The position numbers and the translations under genes are program-made. This document shows positions 9,529-20,041 of a DNA stretch of 64,000 nt, piece by piece. The stretch is from Pycnococcus provasolii (Eukaryota > Chlorophyta > Pseudoscourfieldiophyceae > Pseudoscourfieldiales). The notes under the pieces were generated by a model, which did not search any database, had not been told where the DNA came from, and worked only from the letters and a program-made list of their open reading frames with translations. Location of the stretch: positions 248,001-312,000 of the forward strand of contig CP150550.1 of assembly GCA_049487715.1 (NCBI GenBank). The letters are read 5' to 3'. How positions within the stretch are numbered: the first letter of the stretch is position 1; every line of letters begins with the position of its first letter.

Positions 9529-9906
9529 ATGGCAGCGTCATCGAAGACGTCGTACTTGGTGCCCATGCTGGCGATCGGCGGCGCAGCTGTGATGGGTGCG
9601 TATTATGTGCAGCAGCAGCAGCAGCAACAGCAATCCTCCACCGCAGATGCTGCGGGCATCCCCAAGAAGGCGCCTTCGAAGAAGATGAAGAGCAAGACCG
9701 ACCTGTGGGATAAGGGAAAGGGATTGCATGGCGCACGCTCGAAGAGCTTTAACAAGACGGTTGGATTCTACGACAATCCCGAGCATACCAAGAACAAACC
9801 TGACAAGACGGTGTGGGATATGAAGGTGCAGAGTGATGAGGCGAGGCAGCCGAACACACCCAATCCAGCGCCCACGATGACGGGTGGGGGAAGTGGTGCA
9901 GCGTGA
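9529..9906 (+). CDS. Small single-pass membrane protein with poly-Gln
   Basis: The 125-residue product begins MAASSKTSYLVPMLAIGG, with a transmembrane segment at about 9-26, followed by a poly-Gln run (positions 30-37, CAG/CAA repeat). A basic, Lys-rich body follows (IPKKAPSKKMKSKTDLWDKG), then SFNKTVGFYDNPEH and a Gly/Pro/Asn-rich tail. The conserved-looking core LWDKGKGLHGA...NKTVGFYDNP suggests a real family rather than noise, but I do not recognise it. The ATG at 9529 is preferred because the upstream extension has no domain. An aataaa-like signal lies just after the stop (gatgaataaac). Confidence 0.6.
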   Translation: MAASSKTSYLVPMLAIGGAAVMGAYYVQQQQQQQQSSTADAAGIPKKAPSKKMKSKTDLWDKGKGLHGARSKSFNKTVGFYDNPEHTKNKPDKTVWDMKVQSDEARQPNTPNPAPTMTGGGSGAA

Positions 9907-10080
9907 TGAATAAACTTCAATCTATGATCGCATTTCTTTTTTAATGCGGTGTGAAATTCAACTACAAAACAAACAAGTAAAAAGTAAACGTGCAGGAAGT
10001 TTTGATATATATATTCTACGGAAGCTACAACAAAACACTCAAAGCGCTTTTTTGTCTCATCATTCGTCATTCGTCATTCG

Positions 10081-13000
10081 TCATTCATCGTCGTCGTCGC
10101 CATCACCGTTGCCTCCGACGACAAGGGTCAGTTTGATGTTCATCGCCGCGAGCTCCGCCGCGAGGTATCGGAACACATATGGCATCGCGACGCGCACGAC
10201 ACCACGCCCTGTCGAGCAGGTGCGGCAAGTCAACGCCCTCTGTCCCGCCGCCGCGTCAGCCGAGGCAACGACGAGCGAGGCGACAGAAGCCGCACCTCCA
10301 AGCGCCGCCCCCGCCGCCGCGGCGCCGGCGACGGAAGTAGGTCGCACGGCGTGCGTCCCGAGCAAGCCACCGCACAGCGAGCACACCTCCGCCACGTGGT
10401 AGTCCGATGACGTGTGCAGCCGATCGTGCAGCAGGTACGCGCAGCCATGGCTTAGCAGCGCGTCGCGCTCCATCTCGCCGAAGCGGATTCCACCGCCAAC
10501 CTTGCGTCCCTTAATTGGCTGGCGGGTCAGCGGGTTCACGGCACCCACGGAACGCACCTGGTACTTATCGGAGACCATGTGCCTTAGACGCTGGTAGTAC
10601 ACGATTCCCACGAAAATGTCAGCCTCCAGCACCGCGCCGTTGTGGCCGCTGATGAAGGTCTCCTTGCCACCTCGTGCGAAGCCGAGGCTCGCGAGCTTGT
10701 CAGCCGCAATGTCCGCCGGGTCGCGGTACGACAGCGCATCCTCCCCCTCCTCATCGCTTTGCCTGATACCATCAGCGACGTCGCAGGCGGCAAATGGAGT
10801 GGAGTCGTAAAACTTTCCGTCCATAGCACCAGCCTTGCCCGCCATAGACTCGATGAGCATGCCAATCGTCATGCGGCTAGGAAACGCATGCGGGTTGATG
10901 ATGAGGTCGGGGCGCATGCCAGTCGACTCGCTGAATGGCATATCCTCTTCCGGCCACTGCTTACTTAGAGTCCCCTTCTGCCCGTGCCGGCTGTTTTGTT
11001 TAGTGTGTTAGGTTGTTAGTGATTGTTGTTTATCCGCCACGAAATGATTAGAGGTAGGCTTACCTGCTGAACTTGTCGCCAATCACAGGATTGCGGTCGT
11101 AGCGCATTCTGATAGATGCGCGACGCGGCCCGAAGGCGCCGTCCTGCTCCGAGCCTATGAGCGCCACGCTGTCAATTACGCACGGATCTGCACCCTTCAC
11201 GGCGTGCGCCGTCGGCGCGGCACCAGTGGCCCGGTACTCCTCGCAGTACAAGCTCTCGCCGCCGTGAAGCATCGTTCCTGGACTCGGAAGGCCGTCGCTC
11301 GCGTCGACGGCGCGCCCGCGACGCTCTCGCTTCTGCTTTGCAGCCTGGAGGTCAAGCGCTCGGCTGGAAGCAGCCGTCGTGTGTGTGCCGGTACCAAACG
11401 TGCTTGTTCCACGACGACTGCGCATCGTGTCTTTCACCAAGCCCAGATCCACCACCTCGGACTTGTGAAGCGTGCCGTGTGCCAGCCCACGATCAACTGA
11501 TCCCTTGTTCAGGATCATCGCGTCTTCCATGTCGAATCCCGTGTAGCTGATCACCGCAACCACTGCATTGAATCCGAGAGGATACTCGTCCACTGACATC
11601 TGCTTGTAGGGCGACTCGTTGCGGCACACGGGAGTTTGAGGGTAATGAATTTTGTACATTTTCGTGTCGTTGCGATATCGCAGCGTGTCGCACGGATAGC
11701 CCATTGTCTGCTTGGCCATTTGGCACTGGTACATGTTTCGCGGACTTTGGTTTCGATCGGACCACGGCGTGAGACTTGCGATAAACGAGAGCGGGCTCAT
11801 CGCATCAATCTCGCGATGCGTTGAGCCACGCTCGGGCAGCCAGCGTTGCACCTTGGCAGCGCACGCGTTGCCTGCAACTGATCGATTTACGTCCACACCT
11901 CCCGCGTCGCTCGCGCCCGTCGCGTGCGGGCATGCGATTGTCAAGTGTGTGCTCTCGAGACTGCCCACTAGCTCGACCGGCAAGTGCTCCGGTGGTGGAC
12001 AGCTCCCTGACGACGCATAGCTCGCTGGCACTTGAAGTACGGGGCGAACAAAGCGCGCATCTTCGGTGAATAGCGTGAGAGTTGGATACGGATCGCCGCG
12101 CTGAACACCAAGATGCACCACCTCCATGTGTGAAGGCACTATGTGAGTATGTCTCATGCCGAGCGAGCCTCCTTGATCAGTCACGGCCCACGAGGGAAGA
12201 GCCGCCAGAGCCGCCTGGAAGCGATTCGCGTGGATCGACTGCGCGCCGCGGCGGTACTTCTTTGAGGAGGAGACGAAATCCGAAATTTGCGCGGTGTACT
12301 CCTGTTGTCGACGTTCACGTTCAGCCTCTGCATCGTCCATGCCCTCGTCGTCGCTGGCACCGTCAGCGGAAACTTTCGGCGCCCAGAGTTCCTGGAAAAC
12401 CTCAAACGCATACGCCGCTGCCTTGAGAGCACGGAGGGTAGCTTCGCATCGCATTGCCACTTCACCCGCGGGAATGGTCCCGACCACGCGGCCATCGACA
12501 ACCACACGGAGGTGCTGTGCGGCGCTTGCCATCATGGAGAGCGTCCCTCGCTGGCTTGACTCGATCGGCGACATGCCACACTCATACAGAACTCGCATCA
12601 GATTTCCCCAGATATTTTCCTTCGCATTGTCCGCCAAATTTGGACCAAATGGTCCAGCCATCTCGTCGTCGTCGCCGCCAGCGTCGCTACCGAGTTGCAT
12701 AGCACTCCTCGTCTTACCATTCTGTTGAAACTGCATTCGTTGCAAAGCGCTTGGCTTACCACCGTCGCATACGAGATAGCACGCGCGTGTCAGGTGAAGC
12801 AGCAGGCCGCACGGGGAGCCGTCGGGCGTATGAACTGGACAGAGGAATCCCCAACTCTCCGGGAGGAGCTTTCGCACGGTCGTGGTACGCAGCTCGGCGA
12901 AGTAAGCCCCGCGGTGCACGCTGCGGAAGTGGCTCATGAATCTCAGGTAGTTGAGCTTGTCGGCAACGACTGTGTATCCCGTGGCCTGCGGAAGGTCGAG

Positions 13001-14605
13001 CCCACTGGTGGAGACGAGGTTTCCCGTGGCAAGGAAGTAGTCAAAGGCACGCCCAATATCCTTCATATAACCCATCGCCCTTCTTATGCTGGACTCATCA
13101 TTGAGGTCGAGCTTATTCTGCGTCACTCGTTTTTCACGTGACTGCCCACCGGCAGCCGCGCTCTGCTGCTTCGGCTTGAGCTGCGATTCCACGTGCCGCT
13201 TCCAGGCGCCCAGCCACTCCGCGCAGCGCTCCTTGTAGAAAATGGTCAAGAGGTGCCCAGGCATTAGCACCTCGTGGTGGCACAGTGCGTCTGCATTGTC
13301 CTCTTTGCAGGTGCCGCTAGCGAGCGCGAAGAGTTTTTGCGCCATGTGCACGAGCAGTTGGAACTTGTCCTCCCCGCGATTCAGGTGCACGAACACATAT
13401 TTCTTCAGCAATGCAAGCCCCGCCGTCTGCTCGAGGGATGCCTGTTCGTGCAGCGTCGCCGGCTGCGCGCGGTGCATGGCTAATTCCTCGTTGCGGTCGA
13501 CGTTCGCAATTTCGTTGTTGTCGTCGGTTGCAAGCACGGGAAGGAAGTGCCTGCCAAGGTACCGAAGGCAGTCGAGCGGCGCGCGAAGCCCGCGATCTGC
13601 GCAGTCGCGCAGAGCCGCCTCAGCCCTCTCCGCGACGAACGCTGCGTCTCCAGCACTTTCCGCGAAGCAGCTCCCGACGAGGCTGTCGAAGAGCTCTCGG
13701 TCGCTGACGCCCACGTTGAGGCGAGCATCGCCGTAGTCGCACGCGAGCAGCGCCTTGAGCATGACTCCGAGCGGCACGAAGTACTCGCGGCGTCGGATGG
13801 AGAATCCGAACATCGCGCGACCGTCGGATAGGTAGTGAAGGCGAACGGTCACGCCGGACTGGTCTGGACGCACGCACCGAATCATCGTTGCCATGTCGGT
13901 GTACGACGGGCCACGCTTGCGGTACGCCGAGCGTCGAAGCGCCATGACGTAGTGCCTTCGGTTTAGGATGAGCAGTCGAACGATGCGTTCGATTCCGTTC
14001 AGTATGAAGTAACCGCCCATTTCGTTGTTCTCCTCGCCGCATGCTGGAAGGTCCCTGAGCTTTTTGTTGCTGCCGTTTGGTTGACTGGTGCTGCGAAGTA
14101 ACTCCTTACCGCTGAGTCGCTGCGGCACGCCTCTCAGGTGGCAAGCTGCACTTTGCACCATGACGGGCATCATGCCAAGTTTCGCTTTAATAGTCTTCGA
14201 TGATGTGCTTGCTTCTTGCCACGGCGCGCCTTCCCCGTCCGCCACCTCTTCCGTCACGACGTGCACGAGCGTCGCCATGAGATTGCCTCGGTACGTGGTA
14301 CTGGACTGTCTGCAGTCTGACGGGAGGCACGGCTCGGCATCCCTGGAGATTTTTCGCGCTCGGTCGGCCCTCCCGAGGTCGCGTGGGGCTTCGAGTACCG
14401 GCTTGCAGAGCGAGAACGAGTGGCGCGTTCGCTTGAACTGCGTCTGAGCGAGCGTGACTTCGACGGGTGCGATGGCTGACAGAGCGGCTTGCATTCCTCG
14501 GAGCACGAAGTAGTCGAAGGACGCGACGTGCGCGTCCACGATGAACGCCAGGTCCGCGTTAGGACCGGCAGGGGGGGGAGGCGGGGGACAAGGCGGCGCC
14601 GACAT
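10081..14605 (-). CDS. NRPA2: DNA-directed RNA polymerase I subunit 2 (RPA2/RPA135), two exons
   Basis: Second-largest catalytic subunit of Pol I, which makes pre-rRNA in the nucleolus. Exon 1 is 14605-11064 and exon 2 is 10990-10081, giving 1483 residues, against about 1,130-1,200 in human and yeast. Conserved blocks in order: GGYFILNGIERIVRL, LPQATGYTVVADKLNYLRF followed by MSHFRSVHRG, PESWGFLCPVHTPDGSPCG, QMAKQTMGYPCDTLRYR, TGFDMEDAMILNKGS, and RNPVIGDKFSSRHGQKG across the splice site. Next come INPHAFPSRMTIGMLIE and the C-terminal zinc site CSLCGG...CRTC. Pol I identity rests on HYVMALRR and the PHAFPSRMTIGMLIESMAGK block. The ATG at 14605 is chosen because the extension to 14704 begins with GTG in telomere-like DNA. 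Extra length lies in acidic and Gly-rich inserts. Confidence 0.95.
10991..11063 (-). other. Spliceosomal intron in the Pol I subunit 2 gene
   Basis: A 73-base intron on the minus strand with donor GTAAGC (from 11063) and acceptor aaacAG (10991). Removing it joins GDKFS to SRHGQKG through a split AG|C serine codon and restores the universal motif. The intron body is AT-richer than the exons and has a ctaac branch-point-like motif (cactaacaac). Confidence 0.93.
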
Positions 14606-14918
14606 TTCACTTCTCCGCGGAATTCCAAAAGGATTCCGTGTGACAGACACCACTCTCACCGGAACGGAACCGGAACCTGGCGGCGGCGGCAGGAACCCTA
14701 ACACCTAACCCTAACCCGTAAAACCCTAAACTAAGAGTAGAGCGGGCTCCACCTGCTCCAACCCCTAAACTAAACTTTTACCTTCCACAGCTTTCACACG
14801 GCTTTTGGGCCTGCTTTGTCAAACCACCTCTCCCGCGTTTCGCCTAAAATCATTCAAACCCCCTCGAACTCGAATCATTCCGTCAACAACCTTTAAAAGA
14901 GCTGTCAGTCGCTCAATC
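14606..14918. promoter_or_regulatory. Divergent promoter of Pol I subunit 2 and PCH2 with telomere-like repeats
   Basis: 313 bases between two divergent genes. They contain CCCTAA/CCTAACC-type units at 14694-14732 and CCCTAAAC at about 14761-14770. No gene was seen; the plus frame is open from 14805 but lacks an ATG before 14919. Confidence 0.45.
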
Positions 14919-16685
14919 ATGGACACGTCCATGCCCCATGGACACACCTTGGGAAATGCACCTGCGTCTGCTCGGAATCAACCAGCATTCATGTCTGCTT
15001 CTGCGTCTGGTGCTCCTGCTGCTCCTCATGCTGCGGCGTCTTTTGGTGCTCATGCTGCGTCGTCTGGTGCTGCCTCGTTTGTCTCGGAATCGATCGTAGT
15101 AGAGTACGCGAACATATGTGGAGTTCCTCGGGGCAAGGCATGCACAGATGATGCAGCAAATAATAAAAACTCCAAGGTGTGCGTCGACGTCGAAGTGCGA
15201 CTCCTACCCACGAGTGCTGCTAACCCACCAGAAGTAGAAAGCAGCGTGCGACGATGGCTGGAACGTGTTTCCATACACACGCACGCTGGACCCGTGCGGT
15301 TCCTCAACGGCGCTTTCGGAGAGCCGTTCCTTGAAGCGCACGTAGAAGCGATTCTACTCAGCGGCGCGGACCTCGAGTACGTCGACGCCGGCGACGACAA
15401 CGAAGAAGACGGAAGCCGCAGCAAGAAAAACGCACACGTGGAGAACGACGAAAACGCACCCTCGAACCTCGCGTCCCTCGACGCGCTCGAAACCAAGGCG
15501 CCCGGCGCCGCTTACAGCACAGTGACCTCCGAAACTCTGCTCTTCTGGCAGGTGCACTACAGAGTGTACGTGTACCAGTGTGCTGAGGACGAACCTATGA
15601 CGGACTTTGCACGCGATGGGACTGCGTCCGCGTCGGGCAACGACCCCGAGGAGAACGCGCCGTCGTACCGAGAGTGGGCGCTGCCTAATCGCCTCCTCGA
15701 CGGCACTTGGGACGCGCTCGAGCTCAGAGCGGGTGTCAAGGAGTCGCTGCTGGCGCAGGCGCGCGTCGCAAAGCTGCTAGGACGTGCAGGCGTGCGCGAC
15801 CACGTCGTCGCAGGTGGTCGCAGTGTGCTCGTGCACGGCCCGCCGGGAACGGGAAAGACGACGCTGTGCCGAGCACTTGCCCACAAGCTTGCATGTCGAA
15901 GCCAGTTTGCAGGCGGAGCTGGCGAGGGACGCAACGTGCTCGTGGAGGTTGACGCACACCGCCTGTACAGCCGATGGTTTTCAGAGTCAGGAAAGCTCGT
16001 CGGAAAACTCTTCGCGCGAATCACGGAGCTTGCAGACGAGCTCGCTGAAGACGGCGGCGGGCATCTGTATGTGCTGATCGACGAGGTGGAGAGTGTCGCG
16101 GCAGACCGCTCGCGCGCCTCTGGAGGAAGCGGCGGGGAGCCGGCTGATGCAGTGCGCGCGGTGAATGCGCTGCTCACGTGCCTGGATGCGCTGCGCAGGC
16201 GAACGAACGTGACGATGCTATGCACCTCCAACCTGCCCGATGCGATCGACGCGGCGTTTCTCGACCGCGTTGACCTCACGCTCGCGATTCCTGCGCCAAA
16301 TGCGCGTGCGCGCTACCGCCTGCTGCACGCGGCTCTTGCCGAGCTCGTGCGCACGGGCATCGTCATTCCCGATGATGGTTGTGATGGGGCTTACGTCGAC
16401 ATTGCCACCGCGCGTCGCGCGAAGGATGCGCTGGCTTCGGCGACGCCCGCGCAACTGCCACACCTGCGCCTCAGCTGCGCGGAACTCGTCGCGGCTGCGC
16501 TGTACACGGTGGCGACTCGTCTGCCGCCCACGAGCGGTCGCCGCATGTGCAAGCTCCCCGCCGCAGCTGTGTCGCAAGCATGGCGTGATGCGGAGGGGAT
16601 GCTTGGCGGCACCTCCCCGGCGGCGCTGACGCTTCGTGCGTACCTTGCAGGTCTCCGTGCAACTGTGGAGCAGTGGCGTGCGTGA
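14919..16685 (+). CDS. PCH2: Pachytene checkpoint AAA+ ATPase PCH2/TRIP13
   Basis: PCH2/TRIP13 remodels HORMA-domain proteins such as Hop1/ASY1 and Mad2, during meiosis and in spindle checkpoint silencing. The 588-residue product has a Ser/Ala/His-rich N-terminus, the family's N-terminal domain (SETLLFWQVHYRVYVYQC), the PCH2-specific LPNRLLDGTWDALEL before the ATPase, Walker A GPPGTGKT (about 307-314), YSRWFSESGKLV, and Walker B LYVLIDEVES (about 382-391). Sensor 1 is LCTSNLPDAIDAAFLDR, which also supplies the arginine-finger region. Length is larger than the human protein (432) mainly through the N-terminus and an acidic insert at about 150-180. The first ATG in frame is 14919. Intronless. 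Confidence 0.93.
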   Translation: MDTSMPHGHTLGNAPASARNQPAFMSASASGAPAAPHAAASFGAHAASSGAASFVSESIVVEYANICGVPRGKACTDDAANNKNSKVCVDVEVRLLPTSAANPPEVESSVRRWLERVSIHTHAGPVRFLNGAFGEPFLEAHVEAILLSGADLEYVDAGDDNEEDGSRSKKNAHVENDENAPSNLASLDALETKAPGAAYSTVTSETLLFWQVHYRVYVYQCAEDEPMTDFARDGTASASGNDPEENAPSYREWALPNRLLDGTWDALELRAGVKESLLAQARVAKLLGRAGVRDHVVAGGRSVLVHGPPGTGKTTLCRALAHKLACRSQFAGGAGEGRNVLVEVDAHRLYSRWFSESGKLVGKLFARITELADELAEDGGGHLYVLIDEVESVAADRSRASGGSGGEPADAVRAVNALLTCLDALRRRTNVTMLCTSNLPDAIDAAFLDRVDLTLAIPAPNARARYRLLHAALAELVRTGIVIPDDGCDGAYVDIATARRAKDALASATPAQLPHLRLSCAELVAAALYTVATRLPPTSGRRMCKLPAAAVSQAWRDAEGMLGGTSPAALTLRAYLAGLRATVEQWRA

Positions 16686-16892
16686 CGTAGTGCAAATACT
16701 TGTTGCAATAAAACTGAGATCCCTCATTCAGTAACGAAGTGTACTTTACTCTATCCAGCGGTTGTCCATTCACATCTGACAGCTATCCATCCCATCCAGG
16801 CAGTCGGGGTTGAGGGGAAAAAAATAAACCCAACCCCCAAACGGCGGGTTTACCCAAACGGCGGGCGTCGCCATACATATTTTTTTACCGGC

Positions 16893-17852
16893 ATGACAGC
16901 TCTGCTCACCCGCTCGCGCGCCGTGCTCTCCGTGGCGGGCGCGGACACGCTGCGCTTCCTCAACGGACTCCTCGCGCAGGACGTTGCGCCACTTGCACTG
17001 GCCGGTGCGAAGCCTGTGTACTCCGCCGTTCTCGACGCACGAGGACGGCTGGCGCACGACATCTTCGTGCACGCAACTTCCGACAATTCCGTCTTTGTCG
17101 ACTGCGACAGGACGCACGCCGACTCTCTACTGAAGGAGTGGACGCGCAGACGACTGCGCATGAAGCTTACCATCGAAGACGCCTCCGATGACGTGAGCGT
17201 CGTCGCAAGGCTCCCAGAGGGTGGCGACGAGGATGTCAGCGGTGACCTGCCAGATGACCCTCGACGCATACCAGAGCTTGGCAGGCGAGGCATCGTGCAA
17301 AACAGCAGTATCGTGAGTGCGGATGATCACAGTGACGACGTGATGGCAAGGCAATACATGCTGCGTCGCTGGGAACTAGGCGTTGCGGAGGGTGGCGAGG
17401 AAATGCAGTACGGCACTTCTCTGCCGCTTGAGATGAACGTTGCCGGCTTAAACGGCGTCTCGTTCACGAAGGGGTGCTACATAGGCCAGGAGCTCACTGC
17501 TCGCACACACTTCCGCGGCGTCGTGCGTAAGCGCATCATGCCCTTTGAGCTGCTAGGCGAAGGAGGTTTGCCTCTGACCGTTGGTACGACGCTGCGCCGT
17601 GCGGGTGAAGCCGTACAGAGCACACGACGCAGCCGCTCTGATGGCGAGATATTTGCATACGACGCGGAGGCGAAGCGCGGTCTCGCCCTCGTGCGCCTGA
17701 AGTCCGTCGCGGATGGCACGAATCTTGAACCGTTCGATAAAGATCAAGACGTGGAGTCAGCGGTTGGTTTGTGCGAGCTTCGCGTGACGCGTCCGTCGTG
17801 GTGGCCAGATGAGTGGGGTAGAGAGGACGAGGAGGAGCCGAGGTGGTCGTAA
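16893..17852 (+). CDS. IBA57: Mitochondrial Fe-S cluster assembly factor IBA57 (GcvT/YgfZ fold)
   Basis: IBA57 acts with ISCA1/ISCA2 to build [4Fe-4S] clusters for aconitase, lipoate synthase and others in mitochondria. The 319-residue product matches the family length. It has LRFLNGLLAQDV and VLDARGRLAHDIFVH near the N-terminus and the diagnostic KGCYIGQELTARTH (about 193-206) with the invariant Cys, followed by GVVRKRIMPFEL. The N-terminus MTALLTRSRAVLSV is short and weakly basic and could serve as a mitochondrial presequence. The ATG at 16893 is the first in frame. The stop is followed by a TGTAA polyadenylation-like motif (gatgtaataac). Confidence 0.92.
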   Translation: MTALLTRSRAVLSVAGADTLRFLNGLLAQDVAPLALAGAKPVYSAVLDARGRLAHDIFVHATSDNSVFVDCDRTHADSLLKEWTRRRLRMKLTIEDASDDVSVVARLPEGGDEDVSGDLPDDPRRIPELGRRGIVQNSSIVSADDHSDDVMARQYMLRRWELGVAEGGEEMQYGTSLPLEMNVAGLNGVSFTKGCYIGQELTARTHFRGVVRKRIMPFELLGEGGLPLTVGTTLRRAGEAVQSTRRSRSDGEIFAYDAEAKRGLALVRLKSVADGTNLEPFDKDQDVESAVGLCELRVTRPSWWPDEWGREDEEEPRWS

Positions 17853-18027
17853 AAACGACGCGCTTGGATGTAATAACAAAAGTACTGTATGTATTCATTT
17901 TTTCTTTATTTTGATGGGTCAACGAGTAACAGGAACAACACCTTCTCTGCCTCCCCTTCAAACACGTTGTTTACCCTTCATTCTTCAAATCGTCTTGTTT
18001 TGATCTCCGTGCCTTGGAAAGGCGCGC

Positions 18028-18557
18028 TTACTCGCCAAGACCGAGCTTCTTGGCGATGTCAATCGGGTTGAGCGAGACCGTGACGATCGGCAGGAAAAGT
18101 GAGATGATCGCAACCCAGATGATTCCGAGGGGGATGATGTATCCACTCATGTCGGTCGACGTCTCGGCGATGTTCGCGAGCGTCTATTTGATTGTGTGTT
18201 GGGGGGGAAAAAGGTTGGTTGCGTCATGTGAGTTTTCCTTTTCTATGAAGCCTAGACATATTTCGTCCGTTCTGTTCATTATAACGCCCCGCAAAAGTAG
18301 AAGAAAGAAAGACAGACGCCAAAACGTGTGTGTTAACGCAAAACGAAACGTAAACGCAGAAACCAAACGCAAAAGCTTACCTGCACTCCCGTGGTAGCGG
18401 CACCCACGCTCACCATCGCCTCAGGTGCGAGAGCACGCGTCGTGACGCTGCTCCTGCTTGAGGTGCGCGACACACGAGGAGCGCGGGCACGGAGAGCCCG
18501 GGCACCACGCGCAGGCAGCGCTTTCACACAGCAGCGAGTAGAAGCAGCAGCGATCAT
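18028..18557 (-). CDS. Small plastid-type single-TM protein, two exons
   Basis: Exon 1 is 18557-18381 and exon 2 is 18183-18028, joined in phase 0 by a 197-base GT-AG intron, giving 110 residues. Residues 1-45 are Ala/Arg/Ser-rich without acidic residues (MIAAASTRCCVKALPARGAR), typical of a chloroplast transit peptide. The mature part, about 60 residues, has one hydrophobic helix (SGYIIPLGIIWVAIISLFLP) and ends NPIDIAKKLGLGE. This is the profile of a small nuclear-encoded thylakoid subunit, but I do not match it to a named PSI, PSII or cytochrome b6f subunit. Exon 2 alone (51 codons) is too short to appear as an open frame by itself. Confidence 0.72.
18184..18380 (-). other. Intron in the small plastid protein gene
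   Basis: 197 bases, donor GTAAGC, acceptor aaatAG. It sits exactly between GVQ and TLANIAE. The donor hexamer is the same as in the Pol I subunit gene. Confidence 0.85.
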
Positions 18558-19084
18558 TTTAGGAAACACAAAGAGGGAGTGACGCGGCTGGCACAGGTAA
18601 AGGTGCGCGTGATGGCGACGAGGCAGAACCAACAACACGAAGGTCCCCCGCCCCTGGGCCCGGGGGATACCCCGAATGGATCTGAAGATAAGGCCCCGGA
18701 TCGAATGCGCGCCGTACGTTCAGCCAAGGGTATGTAGTTCGGGGTTGGGAATTCTGCGTCAATTCATGGTTAGGGGTTAGGGGTTTAGGGGTTGGGTTTA
18801 GGGGTTAGGGGTTTAGGGGTTGGTTTGGAATTCTTAGTGGGTAGTTTAGGTTTAGGGGTTGGTTTCCCTCCCTCCCTCCAAGGCATCCGAGCGAGACCTT
18901 CCCCACTTCATCCGGGAGGGAGGTTCATCCAAAGTGATTTGGGATTGGATTTGGAATTGGCGGCGCTTATCATTTCCACTCACCCTAGGTGGCAGGCTGT
19001 GTCTCCAGGGGGATCAATCATACCACAATTTATAATAAATTAAAAAAAAAAAGTTTTTTTTTTCCTACGGTAGTAGTCTCAGCT
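18558..19084. promoter_or_regulatory. Divergent promoter with GGGCCC palindrome and TTAGGGG/TTTAGGGG array
   Basis: 527 bases between divergent genes. A CCTGGGCCCGGGGG palindromic patch lies at about 18652-18665 and a degenerate telomere-like array (GGTTAGGGG, GGTTTAGGGG) at 18769-18860. A T-rich tract lies just before the plus-strand ATG. No gene was seen. Confidence 0.45.
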
Positions 19085-20026
19085 ATGGGACGTCGTGAGC
19101 GCGTCCGTCAGAAGACGCAGAAACATAAACAAATCAAAAAGCTCGCCAAGAAACTTAAGCCAGGTGGAGCCTTGGCGGCGTCGGCGGCGGCGGCGGCGGT
19201 AAGCCGTGGGAAGTGCCTGCGATTCACACCAAACGAACGCATTCTCGTACTCGGCGACGGGGACCTGTCATTCAGCGCGGGACTTGCTGAGCACGTCAAC
19301 AACGCTGAACAGGTTACAGCCACGACATTCGACGCCGCAAAAACAACCGAGGAAAAGTACGGCGCGGCGTTCCTGCACAACGCGCAGAGAGTCAGAGAAC
19401 GAGGAGGGTCGGTCTTGCACGGTGTGGATGCGAGAAGGCTGCAGCGAACGTTACGCGCCGCCGTTGCGAGGCACCAGCTGCCAACCAAACACGCAGGGCC
19501 GTTCGACGCGGTCGTCTTCAACTTCCCGCACACCGGCAAGCAAAGAAGCCATCTCAACAAAAGCCTCGTCGCAAACCTCGTCGAAGATGTGCCGAACGTG
19601 CTCGCGACGAACGGGCGCGTGTGCGTGACCATAAAACTCGCGCCGCCGTACGATAGGTGGGACGTGCCGAGCATGGAGACGGACGTCATGGCATTCGTGC
19701 GACGTCTCGACTTCGACTCGAGCGTCTTTCCAGGATATCGGCACGTCACGACGGAGAAGGGTGCCAAGCCGCTGATGAAAAATGCGCAAAAGGCGAACAA
19801 TGTCGCCGCACCGTCAACGGCGGCGACACTGGCGCTGCGGAAGGAGGAGAGCAAGTGCAAGACGTTCGTATTTCAGCTCAGAACATCGGGGGCAGCGGCG
19901 GCGTCTGCGGGTGGAGAGGAGGAGATGGAGAGGCGAGAGGAGCAAGAGGAGGAGCAAGATCCGGAGAAGACGAGGCAACGTCAGGATACGCAGGCGGCTC
20001 TCGCAGCACTTGGATGGACATTGTAG
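19085..20026 (+). CDS. BMT5-like (DUF2431) rRNA uridine-N3 methyltransferase
   Basis: Yeast BMT5 methylates uridine 2634 of 25S rRNA at N3. This 313-residue protein has the family's Rossmann core: ILVLGDGDLSFSAGLA (SAM loop, about 53-68), TATTFDAAK, AVVFNFPHTGKQRS (family NFPHxG motif) and a LATNGRVCVTIKLAPPYDRW strand. The N-terminus (MGRRERVRQKTQKHKQIKK) is highly basic and looks like a nucleolar localisation signal. The C-terminus is Glu/Arg-rich and coiled-coil-like. The ATG at 19085 starts that basic tail; the upstream in-frame extension has no ATG. A TGTAA motif follows the stop. It ends 15 bases from the convergent secreted-protein gene. Confidence 0.86.
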   Translation: MGRRERVRQKTQKHKQIKKLAKKLKPGGALAASAAAAAVSRGKCLRFTPNERILVLGDGDLSFSAGLAEHVNNAEQVTATTFDAAKTTEEKYGAAFLHNAQRVRERGGSVLHGVDARRLQRTLRAAVARHQLPTKHAGPFDAVVFNFPHTGKQRSHLNKSLVANLVEDVPNVLATNGRVCVTIKLAPPYDRWDVPSMETDVMAFVRRLDFDSSVFPGYRHVTTEKGAKPLMKNAQKANNVAAPSTAATLALRKEESKCKTFVFQLRTSGAAAASAGGEEEMERREEQEEEQDPEKTRQRQDTQAALAALGWTL

Positions 20027-20041
20027 AATTTATGTAACATA

